The notes beneath the pieces are model-generated. The model was given only the letters and a program-made list of their open reading frames with translations, did no database searches and was not told the DNA's origin. Both the position numbers and the translations under genes were made by a program. A stretch of DNA of 64,000 nucleotides from an uncultured Lachnospiraceae bacterium (lineage in GTDB: Bacteria > Bacillota > Clostridia > Lachnospirales > Lachnospiraceae), in the NCBI GenBank assembly GCA_910587295.1, contig CAJULP010000077.1:62001-126000 (forward strand), read 5' to 3'. Positions 18,050 through 27,102 of this stretch are shown in pieces. Each line of letters starts with the position of its first letter. The stretch's first letter is position 1.

Positions 18050-18996
18050 TGGATATGATCAGAATGACGGGCGGGCTGGGAAACCAGATGTTCCAATATG
18101 CCCTGTATCTAAAATTAAAATCTCTTGGCAGGGATGTAAAGATGGATGATAAGACCCAGTATGAAAGGGAAAACCCCAGGCCGATCATGCTCTGGTGTTT
18201 TGGCATTTTTTATCCACAGGCGTCGGCAGAGGAGATAGAAGTGCTGACAGACGGTTCCCTGGCTTTTTTTCACCGGGTAAAAAGGAAAATTTTCGGTAGG
18301 AAATCCCTGGAGTATCATGAGGAGACATGGAATTATGACCCACAGGTTTTGGAAAAGACACCGGTTTACCTGACAGGGTATTTTCAAAGCGAAAAATATT
18401 TTCAGGATATTGAAGAGCAGGTAAGACAGTCGTTTCAATTTTCGGAAAAGATATGGGAAGGCCTGGATGACGATTTAGAGAATAGAGTCAGGGGATACCG
18501 GAAGAAGATAGAAGATTCTTTGGCAGTGTCGGTCCATATCCGGCGGGGGGATTATCTGGATAACGAAGAAGCTTATGGGAATATCTGTACGGAAAAGTAT
18601 TACCAAAAGGCCATAGAGCTTGTAAGAAAGCGGTATCCGGAAGCGGTTTTTTATTTCTTTAGCAATGAGCCGGCATGGGTGAAAAAGTGGGTGGAAAGAG
18701 TATATACCAAAGAGCTTCCTTTTGAGATCATAGAAGGAACAGGGGAAGAATACGGGTATCTGGATCTGTTTTTAATGAGCAGATGTAATCACCATGTTAT
18801 TGCCAATTCCAGTTTTAGCTGGTGGGGGGCATGGCTTTCCCTGGGGCAGCCTGAAACAGGGAAGAAAATGGTAATTGCCCCCTCTAAATGGCATAACAGG
18901 CAGGATTACAGGGATATTTATACCGGAGATATGATAAAGATCACACCAAAAGGTCAGGTCCTGGGGGATGTGGCTGAGGAGACTTTAGGAATATGA
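18049..18996 (+). CDS. GT11 alpha-1,2-fucosyltransferase (tandem copy 2)
   Basis: 315 residues from the ATG in the TGATG overlap; a GTG three bases earlier is an equal possibility. It has MIRMTGGLGNQMFQYALYLKL at the N-terminus, the full donor motif H163-I-R165-R166-G-D168-Y169 and NSSFSWWGAWL near the end. The enzyme should transfer L-fucose, or a related 6-deoxy sugar, from a GDP-sugar in alpha-1,2 linkage to galactose. It is clearly paralogous to the gene before it (shared FGRK, FxSEKYFxDI and NICTEKYY segments), so a tandem duplication is likely. It overlaps the following GT2 by four bases. Confidence 0.92.
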   Translation: MDMIRMTGGLGNQMFQYALYLKLKSLGRDVKMDDKTQYERENPRPIMLWCFGIFYPQASAEEIEVLTDGSLAFFHRVKRKIFGRKSLEYHEETWNYDPQVLEKTPVYLTGYFQSEKYFQDIEEQVRQSFQFSEKIWEGLDDDLENRVRGYRKKIEDSLAVSVHIRRGDYLDNEEAYGNICTEKYYQKAIELVRKRYPEAVFYFFSNEPAWVKKWVERVYTKELPFEIIEGTGEEYGYLDLFLMSRCNHHVIANSSFSWWGAWLSLGQPETGKKMVIAPSKWHNRQDYRDIYTGDMIKITPKGQVLGDVAEETLGI

Positions 18997-20009
18997 AGGA
19001 AATGACGAATGAGAAAAAACTGGTTTCCGTAATTGTAACGGCTTATAATATTGAGAGCTATCTGTCAAGGTGCTTAGACAGCCTGGCTGCCCAGACTTAC
19101 AGTCCACTGGAGATTATTGTAGTGGATGACGGCTCCACGGACTGTACCGCTTCCATTTGCGACAGGTACGAGGCGAAATACGGGAATATCAAGGTAATCC
19201 ACCGAAAAAACGGCGGGGTATCCGCTGCGCGGAATACAGGGGTTGATGCGGCATCAGGGGATTTTATCGGTTATGTAGACGGAGATGATTGGGTGGAGCC
19301 GCAAATGTATGAAAGGATGCTGAATGCCTGCCTGGAAACCGATGCCCAGATTGCAGCCTGCGTGTATCGGGAGATTGGGGAGGGCGGGGAGACGATCTAT
19401 CCTTCCGGGGAAAGGCTGGAGCTTACCATGCGGGAAGCTATGGAGCTTTTCCTGGGATTTGACCCTAAGTTTCAAATCTATATTTCTGTATGGAGCAAAT
19501 TATTTGACAGGAAGTTAATAAAAGATCTTCGTTTCACGGAGGGGAAGACTTCGGAGGACATCATGTATACCACATGGGCTCTTACAAAGGCTTCCAAATG
19601 TGTTTTTTTGGATGAAGCTTTATACAATTATAAGATAGACCGCAGCAGCAGTATCATGAACGTGAAGCTGGCGGAACGAAGATTTCAAAATGAGATTCCT
19701 TTTTGGAAGGAGCAGATTGGTTATCTGTACGGCCTTGGGGAAGAAGAACTGGCAAAGAAGGCTTCTTACCGTTTTTACAGGAGACTGATTGATTATTATC
19801 TGGATTTCAGGAAGCGGAAGATGAAAGCTGCGGCAAGGCAGTTAACGGGGATAATAAAAGAGGAAAAGGATGAGATAAAGCGGGTTTACCAGAACGAATT
19901 TGTGCCGTTGGGGGATAAGGTTCGGATGAAGCTGGCGCTTATGACACCTTCCGGGTATTATAGGGTGGTAAAGCTGTATGATAAATTTGTGATACCGCTA
20001 CGACAGTAA
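18993..20009 (+). CDS. Glycosyltransferase family 2 (GT-A fold)
   Basis: 338 residues. The opening VSVIVTAYNIESYLSRCLDSL, VVDDGSTDCT, the GGVSAARNTGVDAASG stretch and DGDDWVEPQMYE are the ordered landmarks of inverting GT2 enzymes; the acidic DGDD provides the metal site. It starts by ATGA overlap with the GT11 gene; an ATG nine bases later is an alternative. This is the last gene before the 107-base gap with a promoter-like sequence, so it ends the first transcription block. No membrane helix is visible. Donor and acceptor are not identifiable. Confidence 0.91.
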   Translation: MKEMTNEKKLVSVIVTAYNIESYLSRCLDSLAAQTYSPLEIIVVDDGSTDCTASICDRYEAKYGNIKVIHRKNGGVSAARNTGVDAASGDFIGYVDGDDWVEPQMYERMLNACLETDAQIAACVYREIGEGGETIYPSGERLELTMREAMELFLGFDPKFQIYISVWSKLFDRKLIKDLRFTEGKTSEDIMYTTWALTKASKCVFLDEALYNYKIDRSSSIMNVKLAERRFQNEIPFWKEQIGYLYGLGEEELAKKASYRFYRRLIDYYLDFRKRKMKAAARQLTGIIKEEKDEIKRVYQNEFVPLGDKVRMKLALMTPSGYYRVVKLYDKFVIPLRQ

Positions 20010-20016
20010 CGGCGAT

Positions 20017-20045
20017 TTGCTTATATTGGTAAGATGTGGTATACT
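20017..20045 (+). promoter_or_regulatory. Candidate sigma-A type internal promoter
   Basis: In the widest gap of the window there is TTGCTT at 20017-20022, a 17-base spacer, and TATACT at 20040-20045. This matches the -35/-10 consensus well and directs transcription toward the ABC flippase at 20117. The gap shows no clear terminator hairpin, so it would be an added internal start in a longer operon. Confidence 0.5.
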
Positions 20046-20116
20046 TTTCTTATTTATGTATACAGGGGATTTCAGGAACACTTCAGGACAGCAGCCACAA
20101 GGAGAAGTATGGAAAA

Positions 20117-21883
20117 ATGGACAATGTAAGTATGCTCAAAAAGATCAGGTGTATATTTGACAGGAAGCAGAAATTCCAGCTTTTGCTGCTTGGGATTATG
20201 ATTTTTATCGGCGGCTTTTTGGAGACCCTTGGGGTAGGCGCCATGATGCCGGTGGTGATGGTGCTGATCACACCGGAAACACTACTTGCGTATATTCAGA
20301 AATATGATTTCTTACAAAAAATATGTAATTTTTTTCATATACAAAATGTAAGCCAGATAACCATAGCGTTGCTTTTTGCTTTGATGGCTGTTTACGTGAT
20401 CAAAAACTTGTATATTTTATTACTGACATATAAACAGAATGCCTTTATTGATCAGAACAGGAACCGGATGATCAGCCGTGTGATGGCGGAATTTTTAAAC
20501 AGGCCTTATGAGCAGTACCTTGGTGCGGACATTCCAACGGTGTTCCGGATCACGGATAATGATATCCCCCATGCCTTTTCCCTGATGCTCTCCCTGATTC
20601 AGCTGGCGTCGGAAGTGGTGGTGTCCGGTTTGATTTTTGTGATGATGCTGATTCTGGATGCAGAAATGACGTTGTTTGTTATTGTTTTGTTCGGGGTACT
20701 TACCTTATTGATCATTAAGGTATTTAAACCGCGCTTAAATAAGATTGGGAGTAAAAACCAGTCCATACAGTCCAGGATCGCCAAGTGGAGAATACAGGCA
20801 ATCTACGGACTCAAGGATGTTAAGGTACTTAACAGAGAAGAATTTTTTGTAAGGAATTATTACGAGAGTGGGAAAGTAGGCGCTAACGTAGCGACTACCT
20901 ATGCGGTTCTTAATAATATGCCCCGGCTTTTGATCGAAACGGTGTTTATTGTGGGGATGCTGGGTTTCCTTATGCTATTTATTAAAGGCGGCGGCGATAT
21001 GTCGCTGATGGTGTCTACGGTATCGGCTTTTGGTGTGGCGGCAATGAGGGTCCTGCCCAGCGTAAACCGGATCAATACTTATATTACGCAGATTTCTTAT
21101 ACTCAGCCCAGCCTTGACTTTGTGTATCAGAACCTGCAGGAGGGAATGAAGACGGACGCCATGTTAGCGGAGAGGAAAGCCAAGGCTCAGAAGGAAAAAC
21201 TGAGGTTGGAACACCAGATCGAGTTAAACCATATTTCCTTCCACTATCCCGATTCGGACAAGGATATTTTCACGGACGCTCATATGGTAGTGCCTAAGGG
21301 TAAGTCTGTGGGGATCATCGGTACTTCCGGTGCGGGGAAGTCTACCGTCGTGGATATCCTGCTGGGACTTTTACATGCACAGGAAGGGGAGATTACCTGC
21401 GACGGGGTGGATATTTTTAGAAATTACGAGTCCTGGCTTGCTCAGGTAGGTTATATTCCCCAGTCTATTTATCTGGTGGACGAATCCATCAGGGATAATA
21501 TTGCATTTGGGATTGATAAGGATAAAATAAATGAAAAGCGGATATGGGAAGTTCTTGCGGAAGCCCAGCTAAAGGAATTTGTGGAGGAATTGCCGGAAGG
21601 GCTTGACACCACCATAGGTGATCGGGGTGTCCGGTTATCCGGCGGCCAGCGGCAGAGGATCGGGATTGCAAGGGCGCTTTATCATGACCCGGAGATCCTG
21701 GTGTTTGACGAAGCCACTTCAGCCCTTGACAACGATACGGAAGCGGCAGTAATGGATGCGGTGAACAGCTTCCACGGGAAAAAGACCATGATCATTATCG
21801 CTCACCGGTTAAATACCATTGAGAAGTGTGATATTGTTTATAAGGTGGAAGACAGGAAATTAGTGGAGACCAGGTTATCATAA
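20117..21883 (+). CDS. pglK-like: ABC transporter, PglK-like lipid-linked oligosaccharide flippase (copy 1)
   Basis: 588 residues with fused membrane and ATPase domains. About six helices lie in residues 20-310. The nucleotide-binding domain has Walker A GTSGAGKST at about 402-410, QSIYLVDESIRDNIAFG as the Q-loop region, the LSGGQ signature at 507-511, the Walker B segment EILVFDEATSALDND and an H-loop in IIIAHRL. This half-transporter layout matches Campylobacter PglK, which flips a finished lipid-linked oligosaccharide. The frame is open from 20036, but AAGGAG before the ATG at 20117 and the family start point favour 20117. A second, diverged copy lies at 42100. Other exported lipid-linked substrates are possible. 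Confidence 0.88.
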   Translation: MDNVSMLKKIRCIFDRKQKFQLLLLGIMIFIGGFLETLGVGAMMPVVMVLITPETLLAYIQKYDFLQKICNFFHIQNVSQITIALLFALMAVYVIKNLYILLLTYKQNAFIDQNRNRMISRVMAEFLNRPYEQYLGADIPTVFRITDNDIPHAFSLMLSLIQLASEVVVSGLIFVMMLILDAEMTLFVIVLFGVLTLLIIKVFKPRLNKIGSKNQSIQSRIAKWRIQAIYGLKDVKVLNREEFFVRNYYESGKVGANVATTYAVLNNMPRLLIETVFIVGMLGFLMLFIKGGGDMSLMVSTVSAFGVAAMRVLPSVNRINTYITQISYTQPSLDFVYQNLQEGMKTDAMLAERKAKAQKEKLRLEHQIELNHISFHYPDSDKDIFTDAHMVVPKGKSVGIIGTSGAGKSTVVDILLGLLHAQEGEITCDGVDIFRNYESWLAQVGYIPQSIYLVDESIRDNIAFGIDKDKINEKRIWEVLAEAQLKEFVEELPEGLDTTIGDRGVRLSGGQRQRIGIARALYHDPEILVFDEATSALDNDTEAAVMDAVNSFHGKKTMIIIAHRLNTIEKCDIVYKVEDRKLVETRLS

Positions 21884-21897
21884 ATGAGGATAGACGG

Positions 21898-22932
21898 ATG
21901 ATAGGAACGGAATTATTAAAAGGGCAGGGATTAGGGAACCAGCTGTTTTGCTATGTTACGACAAGATGCATTGCAATGGACAATGGGTTCTCATTCAGCA
22001 TATTAGGAAGCGAGACGGTTGCAAATAATATGCACAGCGACTGCGGCATGTATTTTATGGACTTGGATTTTGGGGTTCCTTCTGTGAAAGAAGACTATCA
22101 AAGGATATACAACGAGAAGGAAGACAGGATTTTTTTAGGAAATTCACGTCACGATCTGACCCACGGCTGCTATGTCACCGGAGTGGACGAAAAACTCCTT
22201 CACCCGGAGGATGGTACGCTGCTTTATGGGAATATGCAGGCAGAAAGCTACTATCTTTCCCATAAAGAAGAAATCTGCCGGTGGCTTAAGGTGAAAGAAG
22301 AATATGACTGTAAAGAATACAGTGATGATAATTTATGTATCCTCCATTTGCGGTGCAGTGATTATTTAGACAGCCCGGAACTTTATCTGCGGAAGAAATA
22401 CTGGGTTGACGGGATGAAAAATATGAAAAAGATCAATCCCGATATGAAATTTATGATCATTACCAATGACGTGAAGGAGGCCAGCAGGATTCTGCCCGGG
22501 ATTCCGGCTTATAATTTTGATCTTGCAAAGGATTATACGATTATTAAGAATGCAAAGTATTTACTGCTTTCCAATTCGTCTTTTGCATATTTTCCGGCGT
22601 TTACAAGTACCACAGTGAAGTACATTCTGGCGCCAAAGTACTGGGCACGGCATAATGTCTCAAACGGATACTGGGCTTCGGAACAGAACATTTATAAAGG
22701 ATGGCATTATCAGGACAGGTATGGGAAGATATTTTCCTATGAGGAATGTCTGGCGGAACTGGAGAGATACAAAAAGTCTTCTCCATTGTACCGGAAATTA
22801 AATACGAAGCCGGAAGGCTTCGTGAGCAAGTGGTATTGGACAAAAAGCCGCTGCAGATATGAATGGTATCATCTGATCAGGTTGGTACGCGGGGCAAAAA
22901 GAAAGGTCAGGATGTTATGGAGGAAAAGTTAA
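21898..22932 (+). CDS. Divergent GT11-like glycosyltransferase
   Basis: 344 residues. GQGLGNQLFCYVTTRCIA at residues 9-26 corresponds to the GGLGNQMFQYA start of GT11, H150-L-R152-C-S-D155-Y156 corresponds to the H-x-R-R-x-D-Y donor motif with the second Arg changed to Cys, and NSSFAYFPAFTS corresponds to NSSFSWWGA. It therefore belongs to the GT11 clan but is distant from the three other GT11 proteins in this window. A GAGGA site precedes the ATG. The C-terminal 60 residues are basic and may touch the membrane. It overlaps the next gene by 16 bases. Donor specificity, fucose or another sugar, is open. Confidence 0.75.
   Translation: MIGTELLKGQGLGNQLFCYVTTRCIAMDNGFSFSILGSETVANNMHSDCGMYFMDLDFGVPSVKEDYQRIYNEKEDRIFLGNSRHDLTHGCYVTGVDEKLLHPEDGTLLYGNMQAESYYLSHKEEICRWLKVKEEYDCKEYSDDNLCILHLRCSDYLDSPELYLRKKYWVDGMKNMKKINPDMKFMIITNDVKEASRILPGIPAYNFDLAKDYTIIKNAKYLLLSNSSFAYFPAFTSTTVKYILAPKYWARHNVSNGYWASEQNIYKGWHYQDRYGKIFSYEECLAELERYKKSSPLYRKLNTKPEGFVSKWYWTKSRCRYEWYHLIRLVRGAKRKVRMLWRKS
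22804..22823 (+). repeat. Short perfect hairpin inside a coding region
   Basis: Eight bases (ACGAAGCC) at 22804-22811 are followed by a GGAA loop and their exact inverted copy at 22816-22823. The hairpin lies near the 3' end of the divergent GT11 gene and has no U-run, so it is not a standard terminator. It may be chance or an RNA-stability element. Confidence 0.4.
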
Positions 22933-23666
22933 AACTCCCCAATGTGACACTGGCGGCGATGAGCAGTGTAAAGATTTATGAGACGATCAAGGCATTGGAA
23001 TACAGTATGCAGGGGATTGAGTTTGGAGAAGTGGTGCTGATCACCCACAGAAAGCCCTTAACGCTTCCCAAAGGGATCACATATAAGCATACCTCTAAGT
23101 TGACGGATATCGACTGCTTTAATTATAAGATGATATATGAGCTTTCAGATTATATTGATACCGATTATGTGCTTTTGGTCCATGCTGACGGGTTTGTGAT
23201 CCATCCGGAAAGCTGGCGGGAGGAGTTTCTTCAGTATGATTATATCGGTGCGCCCTGGCCGCTGCCGGGGCCGGGAACTACACAGATTTATCATGATGTG
23301 TATGGGAACCTTTGCAGGGTAGGCAACAGCGTGTCCTTAAGAAGCAAACGGTTGTTGGAATTTCCGAAAAAGGCAAATCTGCCGTGGGAAAAGGATGAAG
23401 ACGGTTTTTACAATGAGGACATCTTTTTGTGCTGCCGGTATAAGCATAAGATTGAAGAAGCGGGGATGAAGATCGCCCCCATAGAGGTTGCAAAGTATTT
23501 TGGGCACGAGCATCCTGTTTTGGAGATTGCGGACGTGGAGGCCCCCTTCACGTTTCATAAGTGGCGGGGAAAAAATGCGGGTTATCCCCGGTTTGAAAAC
23601 CCCTGGGTCAGGAGATGGCGGCGGTTTAAGGATCTGGTAAGGCCCTTTTTGTTCTGGAGACGTTAG
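22917..23666 (+). CDS. DUF5672 family protein, probable glycosyltransferase
   Basis: 249 residues. The N-terminal segment LPNVTLAAMSSVKIYETIKALEYS and the later FGEVVLITHRKP are recognisable as the DUF5672 family, which is common in Firmicute and Bacteroidota glycan loci and looks like a compact GT-A-type transferase; DYVLLVHADGF near residue 84 may be its acidic metal site. The open frame begins at 22863, but the conserved N-terminus and the AAGGTCAGG stretch before the ATG at 22917 support that start. It overlaps the preceding gene by 16 bases. Family membership is likely; catalytic activity is inferred and not described for close relatives known to me. Confidence 0.75.
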   Translation: MEEKLKLPNVTLAAMSSVKIYETIKALEYSMQGIEFGEVVLITHRKPLTLPKGITYKHTSKLTDIDCFNYKMIYELSDYIDTDYVLLVHADGFVIHPESWREEFLQYDYIGAPWPLPGPGTTQIYHDVYGNLCRVGNSVSLRSKRLLEFPKKANLPWEKDEDGFYNEDIFLCCRYKHKIEEAGMKIAPIEVAKYFGHEHPVLEIADVEAPFTFHKWRGKNAGYPRFENPWVRRWRRFKDLVRPFLFWRR

Positions 23667-23689
23667 ATGGCGTAGATAAGGATAAAAGT

Positions 23690-24634
23690 ATGGTATATGA
23701 TTGTATTCCCTTTTTTAATGAAATTGATATTTTAAATTTAAGGCTCCACATCTTAGATCCATTGGTGGACCGCTTCATCATTGAGGAGGCCACGGTGACT
23801 TTTTCCGGGGAGCCCAAGGAACTTTGTTTTGAAAAAAATAAGGATCTTTTTAAAGAATTTTTACACAAAATAGAATATATTGTGGTGGACGATTCTCCAG
23901 TAGACGTGACCACTCATGAGCGGGATAAATTCCAGAAAAATGCACTGATAAAAGGGCTTAAGGATGCATCCGATGAGGACGTGGTCATCTTAAGTGATGC
24001 CGACGAGATCCCAAACCCCAAGGTATTAAAAGAGATCATTGACGGGTTTAACCCGGATAAGGTTTATCATTTTGCGCAGAGGATGTTCTACTGCTATTTG
24101 AACATGGAGGAGGTTTCCGGGAAACTGCTCTCCATCACCGGGGAATTTCCGGGCATCCGCAGGAAAATGTGGTTGGGAACGAAAGTCTTTAGTAAAAGAA
24201 GTATCCCCGGGGAAGGAATCATTTTTTTAAGGGAAGCGTCAACTACGGCCCCAGGCGCCGTGCGGGTAGCGGATGGCGGATGGCATTTTGGCTATATGGG
24301 AAGCAGCAGGGAAAGCAATGTTTCCAAGCGGATCGGGGATAAAGTAGTGGCGGCGGCTCATCAGGAATATAACAATCAGGATACGCTTGCGGAGGCGAGA
24401 GACCGGATCTTGCTGGGCCAGGATATCTTCGGAAGGGATGCAAAGTTCGAAAGGGTGGAGATTGATGAGAGCTACCCGGATTATCTGCGGGAGCATCTGG
24501 ATGAATATGAGTACCTGGTGATGAAGCCTGTCAGTAAAGGCAGGCAGAAGTTTATCCGTGTGTTTATGAAGATGAAACGGTTTTGCAGGAAAGCGGTAAG
24601 AAGGGTAAGGCGCTTCTTCGGGGAAGATGTATGA
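23690..24634 (+). CDS. Glycosyltransferase family 17 (beta-1,4-GlcNAc-transferase-like)
   Basis: 314 residues. MVYDCIPFFNEIDILNLRLHIL is the typical GT17 start (IYDCFPFFNELDLLEIRL in family style), FIIEEATVTFSG follows, and an acidic DADEIPNP motif sits near residue 103. GT17 contains eukaryotic bisecting GlcNAc-transferase III, and bacterial members are found in capsule loci, where their linkage is usually unproven. The ribosome site is weak (GGATAAAAG). The C-terminal 40 residues are Arg/Lys-rich, which suggests contact with the inner membrane surface. It overlaps the sugar-phosphate transferase gene by four bases. Confidence 0.88.
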   Translation: MVYDCIPFFNEIDILNLRLHILDPLVDRFIIEEATVTFSGEPKELCFEKNKDLFKEFLHKIEYIVVDDSPVDVTTHERDKFQKNALIKGLKDASDEDVVILSDADEIPNPKVLKEIIDGFNPDKVYHFAQRMFYCYLNMEEVSGKLLSITGEFPGIRRKMWLGTKVFSKRSIPGEGIIFLREASTTAPGAVRVADGGWHFGYMGSSRESNVSKRIGDKVVAAAHQEYNNQDTLAEARDRILLGQDIFGRDAKFERVEIDESYPDYLREHLDEYEYLVMKPVSKGRQKFIRVFMKMKRFCRKAVRRVRRFFGEDV

Positions 24635-26046
24635 ATCAGAAAAACAAAATCATGGAAATTTACGGATTATGGTTTGCGGATCTGGTGACGATTGGAATTT
24701 CCTTTATTCTGTCAACTTATCTGCGTTTCGGCAATTTCAGAGATATGGGGGATAAAGCGATACACTTTCAGGTGTGTCTTCTTTTTCTGTTGTTTTGTAC
24801 GGTTTATACTTTTTTCCTTGACTGGAACAGAAATTTTTTAAAAAGAAGCATGTTAAAAGAGATTAAGGCAGTTGTCCAGTACCATATTGTTATGCTTTTG
24901 GTGGTTCAGACAGTAATGTATTTTTTACAGTGGGCGGAACCTTTTTCCCGATTTGTCATGGGGTTGTTTATGGTACTTAATGTGGTATTCACATTGTCCG
25001 TACATCTGGCGGTCAAACAGGGGCTGCGGCTTCATTATCAATCGGATCTTTCACAGATCAAGGTATTGGTGATCACCCAGCAGGAAATGGCTCTGCAGGT
25101 GGTTGCGCGGTTAAAGGAAAGCCTTGACGTTAATTACAGGTTAGTGGGGGTTGCCTGTCCGGAGAATCCGGGTACTATGTCAGGGGAAGTTGGAGGTGTT
25201 CCTCTGGTTCCTATGACCGAGCGCTTTATTGAGGACATGACACTAAAGGCGTTAGATGAGGTATTTCTTTATGTGCCGGATTTGAAACAAAAGCAGGTAC
25301 AAAGGATTCTGGAAGGTTTTGACGAGATGGGGGTGGATTGCCACTACTGTCTGGAATTGCCAGGAACATATTCGGACAGGGGTATGATGGACAGCTTTGG
25401 GAATTATTCGGTAATCACTTATACCCGTTTCCAGAGCAGTTACAAACGCTTGCTGATCAAGCGTGTGATGGATATCGCAGGCGGCCTTGTGGGAATGCTG
25501 ATTACCGTGCTTTTCCTTCCCTTTGTGGCTATTGCCATTAAGTTAGACTCCCCCGGACCGGTGTTGTTTTCCCAGACCCGGATCGGCAGGAACGGGAGAA
25601 GATTTCAAATATACAAATTCAGATCCATGTATATAGATGCGGAAGAGCGCAAAAAGGAGCTTGAAAAGCAAAATGAAGTACAGGGGCTGATGTTTAAGAT
25701 GGAAAATGACCCCCGGATCACGAAGGTGGGGAAATTTATCCGTAAGACCAGTATTGACGAGCTGCCGCAGTTTTTTAACGTGTTAAAGGGAGATATGAGT
25801 CTTGTGGGAACCAGGCCGCCTACGGAAGATGAATTTGAAAAGTACAACCAATATTATAGGCGGCGAATCAGTATGACTCCGGGCCTTACCGGGCTTTGGC
25901 AGGTAAGCGGCAGGAGCGAGATTGATAATTTTGACGATGTGGTGAAATATGATCTTCAGTATATTGATGGGTGGTCATTGACATTGGATGTGAAGATTTT
26001 GCTGCGGACCGTTTGGGTGGTGTTTGCGGGGAAAGGGTCTAAGTAG
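24631..26046 (+). CDS. wbaP-like: Polyprenyl-phosphate sugar-1-phosphate transferase (WbaP/CpsE-like), initiating enzyme
   Basis: 471 residues. Four or five N-terminal helices (about 10-140), a cytoplasmic Rossmann-like segment, then a bacterial sugar transferase domain from about 285: KRVMDIAGGLVGML helix, SPGPVLFSQTRIGRNG, FKMENDPRITKVGKFIRKTSIDELPQ with the catalytic Asp-Glu, and SLVGTRPPTEDEFEKY. The family transfers a sugar-1-phosphate (Glc, Gal or GalNAc) from UDP-sugar to undecaprenyl phosphate and so starts repeat-unit synthesis. The open frame begins at 24583 but the protein start is the ATG in the ATGA overlap with the GT17 gene. This is the only clear WbaP-type initiator in the window. 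Confidence 0.95.
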   Translation: MNQKNKIMEIYGLWFADLVTIGISFILSTYLRFGNFRDMGDKAIHFQVCLLFLLFCTVYTFFLDWNRNFLKRSMLKEIKAVVQYHIVMLLVVQTVMYFLQWAEPFSRFVMGLFMVLNVVFTLSVHLAVKQGLRLHYQSDLSQIKVLVITQQEMALQVVARLKESLDVNYRLVGVACPENPGTMSGEVGGVPLVPMTERFIEDMTLKALDEVFLYVPDLKQKQVQRILEGFDEMGVDCHYCLELPGTYSDRGMMDSFGNYSVITYTRFQSSYKRLLIKRVMDIAGGLVGMLITVLFLPFVAIAIKLDSPGPVLFSQTRIGRNGRRFQIYKFRSMYIDAEERKKELEKQNEVQGLMFKMENDPRITKVGKFIRKTSIDELPQFFNVLKGDMSLVGTRPPTEDEFEKYNQYYRRRISMTPGLTGLWQVSGRSEIDNFDDVVKYDLQYIDGWSLTLDVKILLRTVWVVFAGKGSK

Positions 26047-27102
26047 ATGAGAGTGTTGATGATCGGACCGGCGAGAAACGTGCATGGCGGGATTTCTGGT
26101 GTGGTAAATAATTTCTACGAAGCAGGACTTGCAAAGAAGGTGGATTTAACCTATATTGGAACGATGGTGGACGGGGTAAAAATCATAAAGCTGCTCAAGG
26201 CGGCAGAAGCACTTTTCCGGTTTTGCATCAAGCTTCCGAAAAATGATATTGTACATGTAAATATGGCTTCAGACGTAAGCTATTATAGGAAATCTATTTT
26301 TATCCGTATAGCGCATATGTTTGGGAAAAAGATAGTGATTCATCAGCATGGCGGGGATTTTGAGACGTTTTATAATAAAGAGCTAAATGACAGGCTCAGA
26401 AGAAAAGTCAACAAAGTATTAAATATGGGGGATATTTTTCTGGTGTTGGCCCCAGTATGGAAGGATTTTTTTAGTCATATTGTAAGTCAGGATAAGATTA
26501 TTGTTTTCCCGGACGGGATTTTTTTGCCGGAGCCATTTAAAAAGCAGTATGGCCAGCATAAGGTTCTCTTTTTGGGAAGGTTATGTAAAGAAAAGGGGGT
26601 AAAGGAGCTTATTCAGATTGTGCCTTCCCTTAAGGAAAGATTTGATGACATAAAAGTTTATTTAGGCGGGGTTTGGGAAGACAAGGAACTGAAGGAAGCG
26701 GCAGAAAAATACCCAGATACGGTAATCTGGTTGGGCTGGATCAGTGGAGAAACAAAACAGGAATATCTTAAAATATGCGATGTATTTGTGCTTCCTTCGT
26801 ACTTTGAAGGCCAGTCGCTTTCTCTCTTGGAAGCAATGGCTTCTTATTGTGCAGTGGCGGCATCAGAAACTGGCGGAATTCCACAGATGGTCATAGAAGG
26901 GAAGACAGGTATTTTTGTAAAGCCTAAGGATGCTGGATCATTAGAAGAAGGGATGATCAAACTTCTGTCTGATAGGGAGTTATGTAGGGATTTAGGAACA
27001 AGGGCCCGAAAAAAGGTGGAAACTGAATTTGATGTTTCTGTATGTGTGGAAAAATTGCTTGTAATTTATGAAAGGGTATATCAGTCTTATGGAAAAATAT
27101 AA
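26047..27102 (+). CDS. Glycosyltransferase family 4
   Basis: 351 residues starting immediately after the WbaP-like stop. N-terminal half: VLMIGPARNVHGGISGVVNNFYEA; IVIHQHGGDF near residue 97. C-terminal half: VLFLGRLCKEKGVKELI and the E-x7-E motif in YFEGQSLSLLEAM, then ETGGIPQMVIEGKTG. Its place directly after the initiating transferase makes it a fair candidate for the enzyme adding the second sugar to the lipid-linked primer, but this is position-based inference. It overlaps the following GT2 by 14 bases. Confidence 0.9.
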   Translation: MRVLMIGPARNVHGGISGVVNNFYEAGLAKKVDLTYIGTMVDGVKIIKLLKAAEALFRFCIKLPKNDIVHVNMASDVSYYRKSIFIRIAHMFGKKIVIHQHGGDFETFYNKELNDRLRRKVNKVLNMGDIFLVLAPVWKDFFSHIVSQDKIIVFPDGIFLPEPFKKQYGQHKVLFLGRLCKEKGVKELIQIVPSLKERFDDIKVYLGGVWEDKELKEAAEKYPDTVIWLGWISGETKQEYLKICDVFVLPSYFEGQSLSLLEAMASYCAVAASETGGIPQMVIEGKTGIFVKPKDAGSLEEGMIKLLSDRELCRDLGTRARKKVETEFDVSVCVEKLLVIYERVYQSYGKI

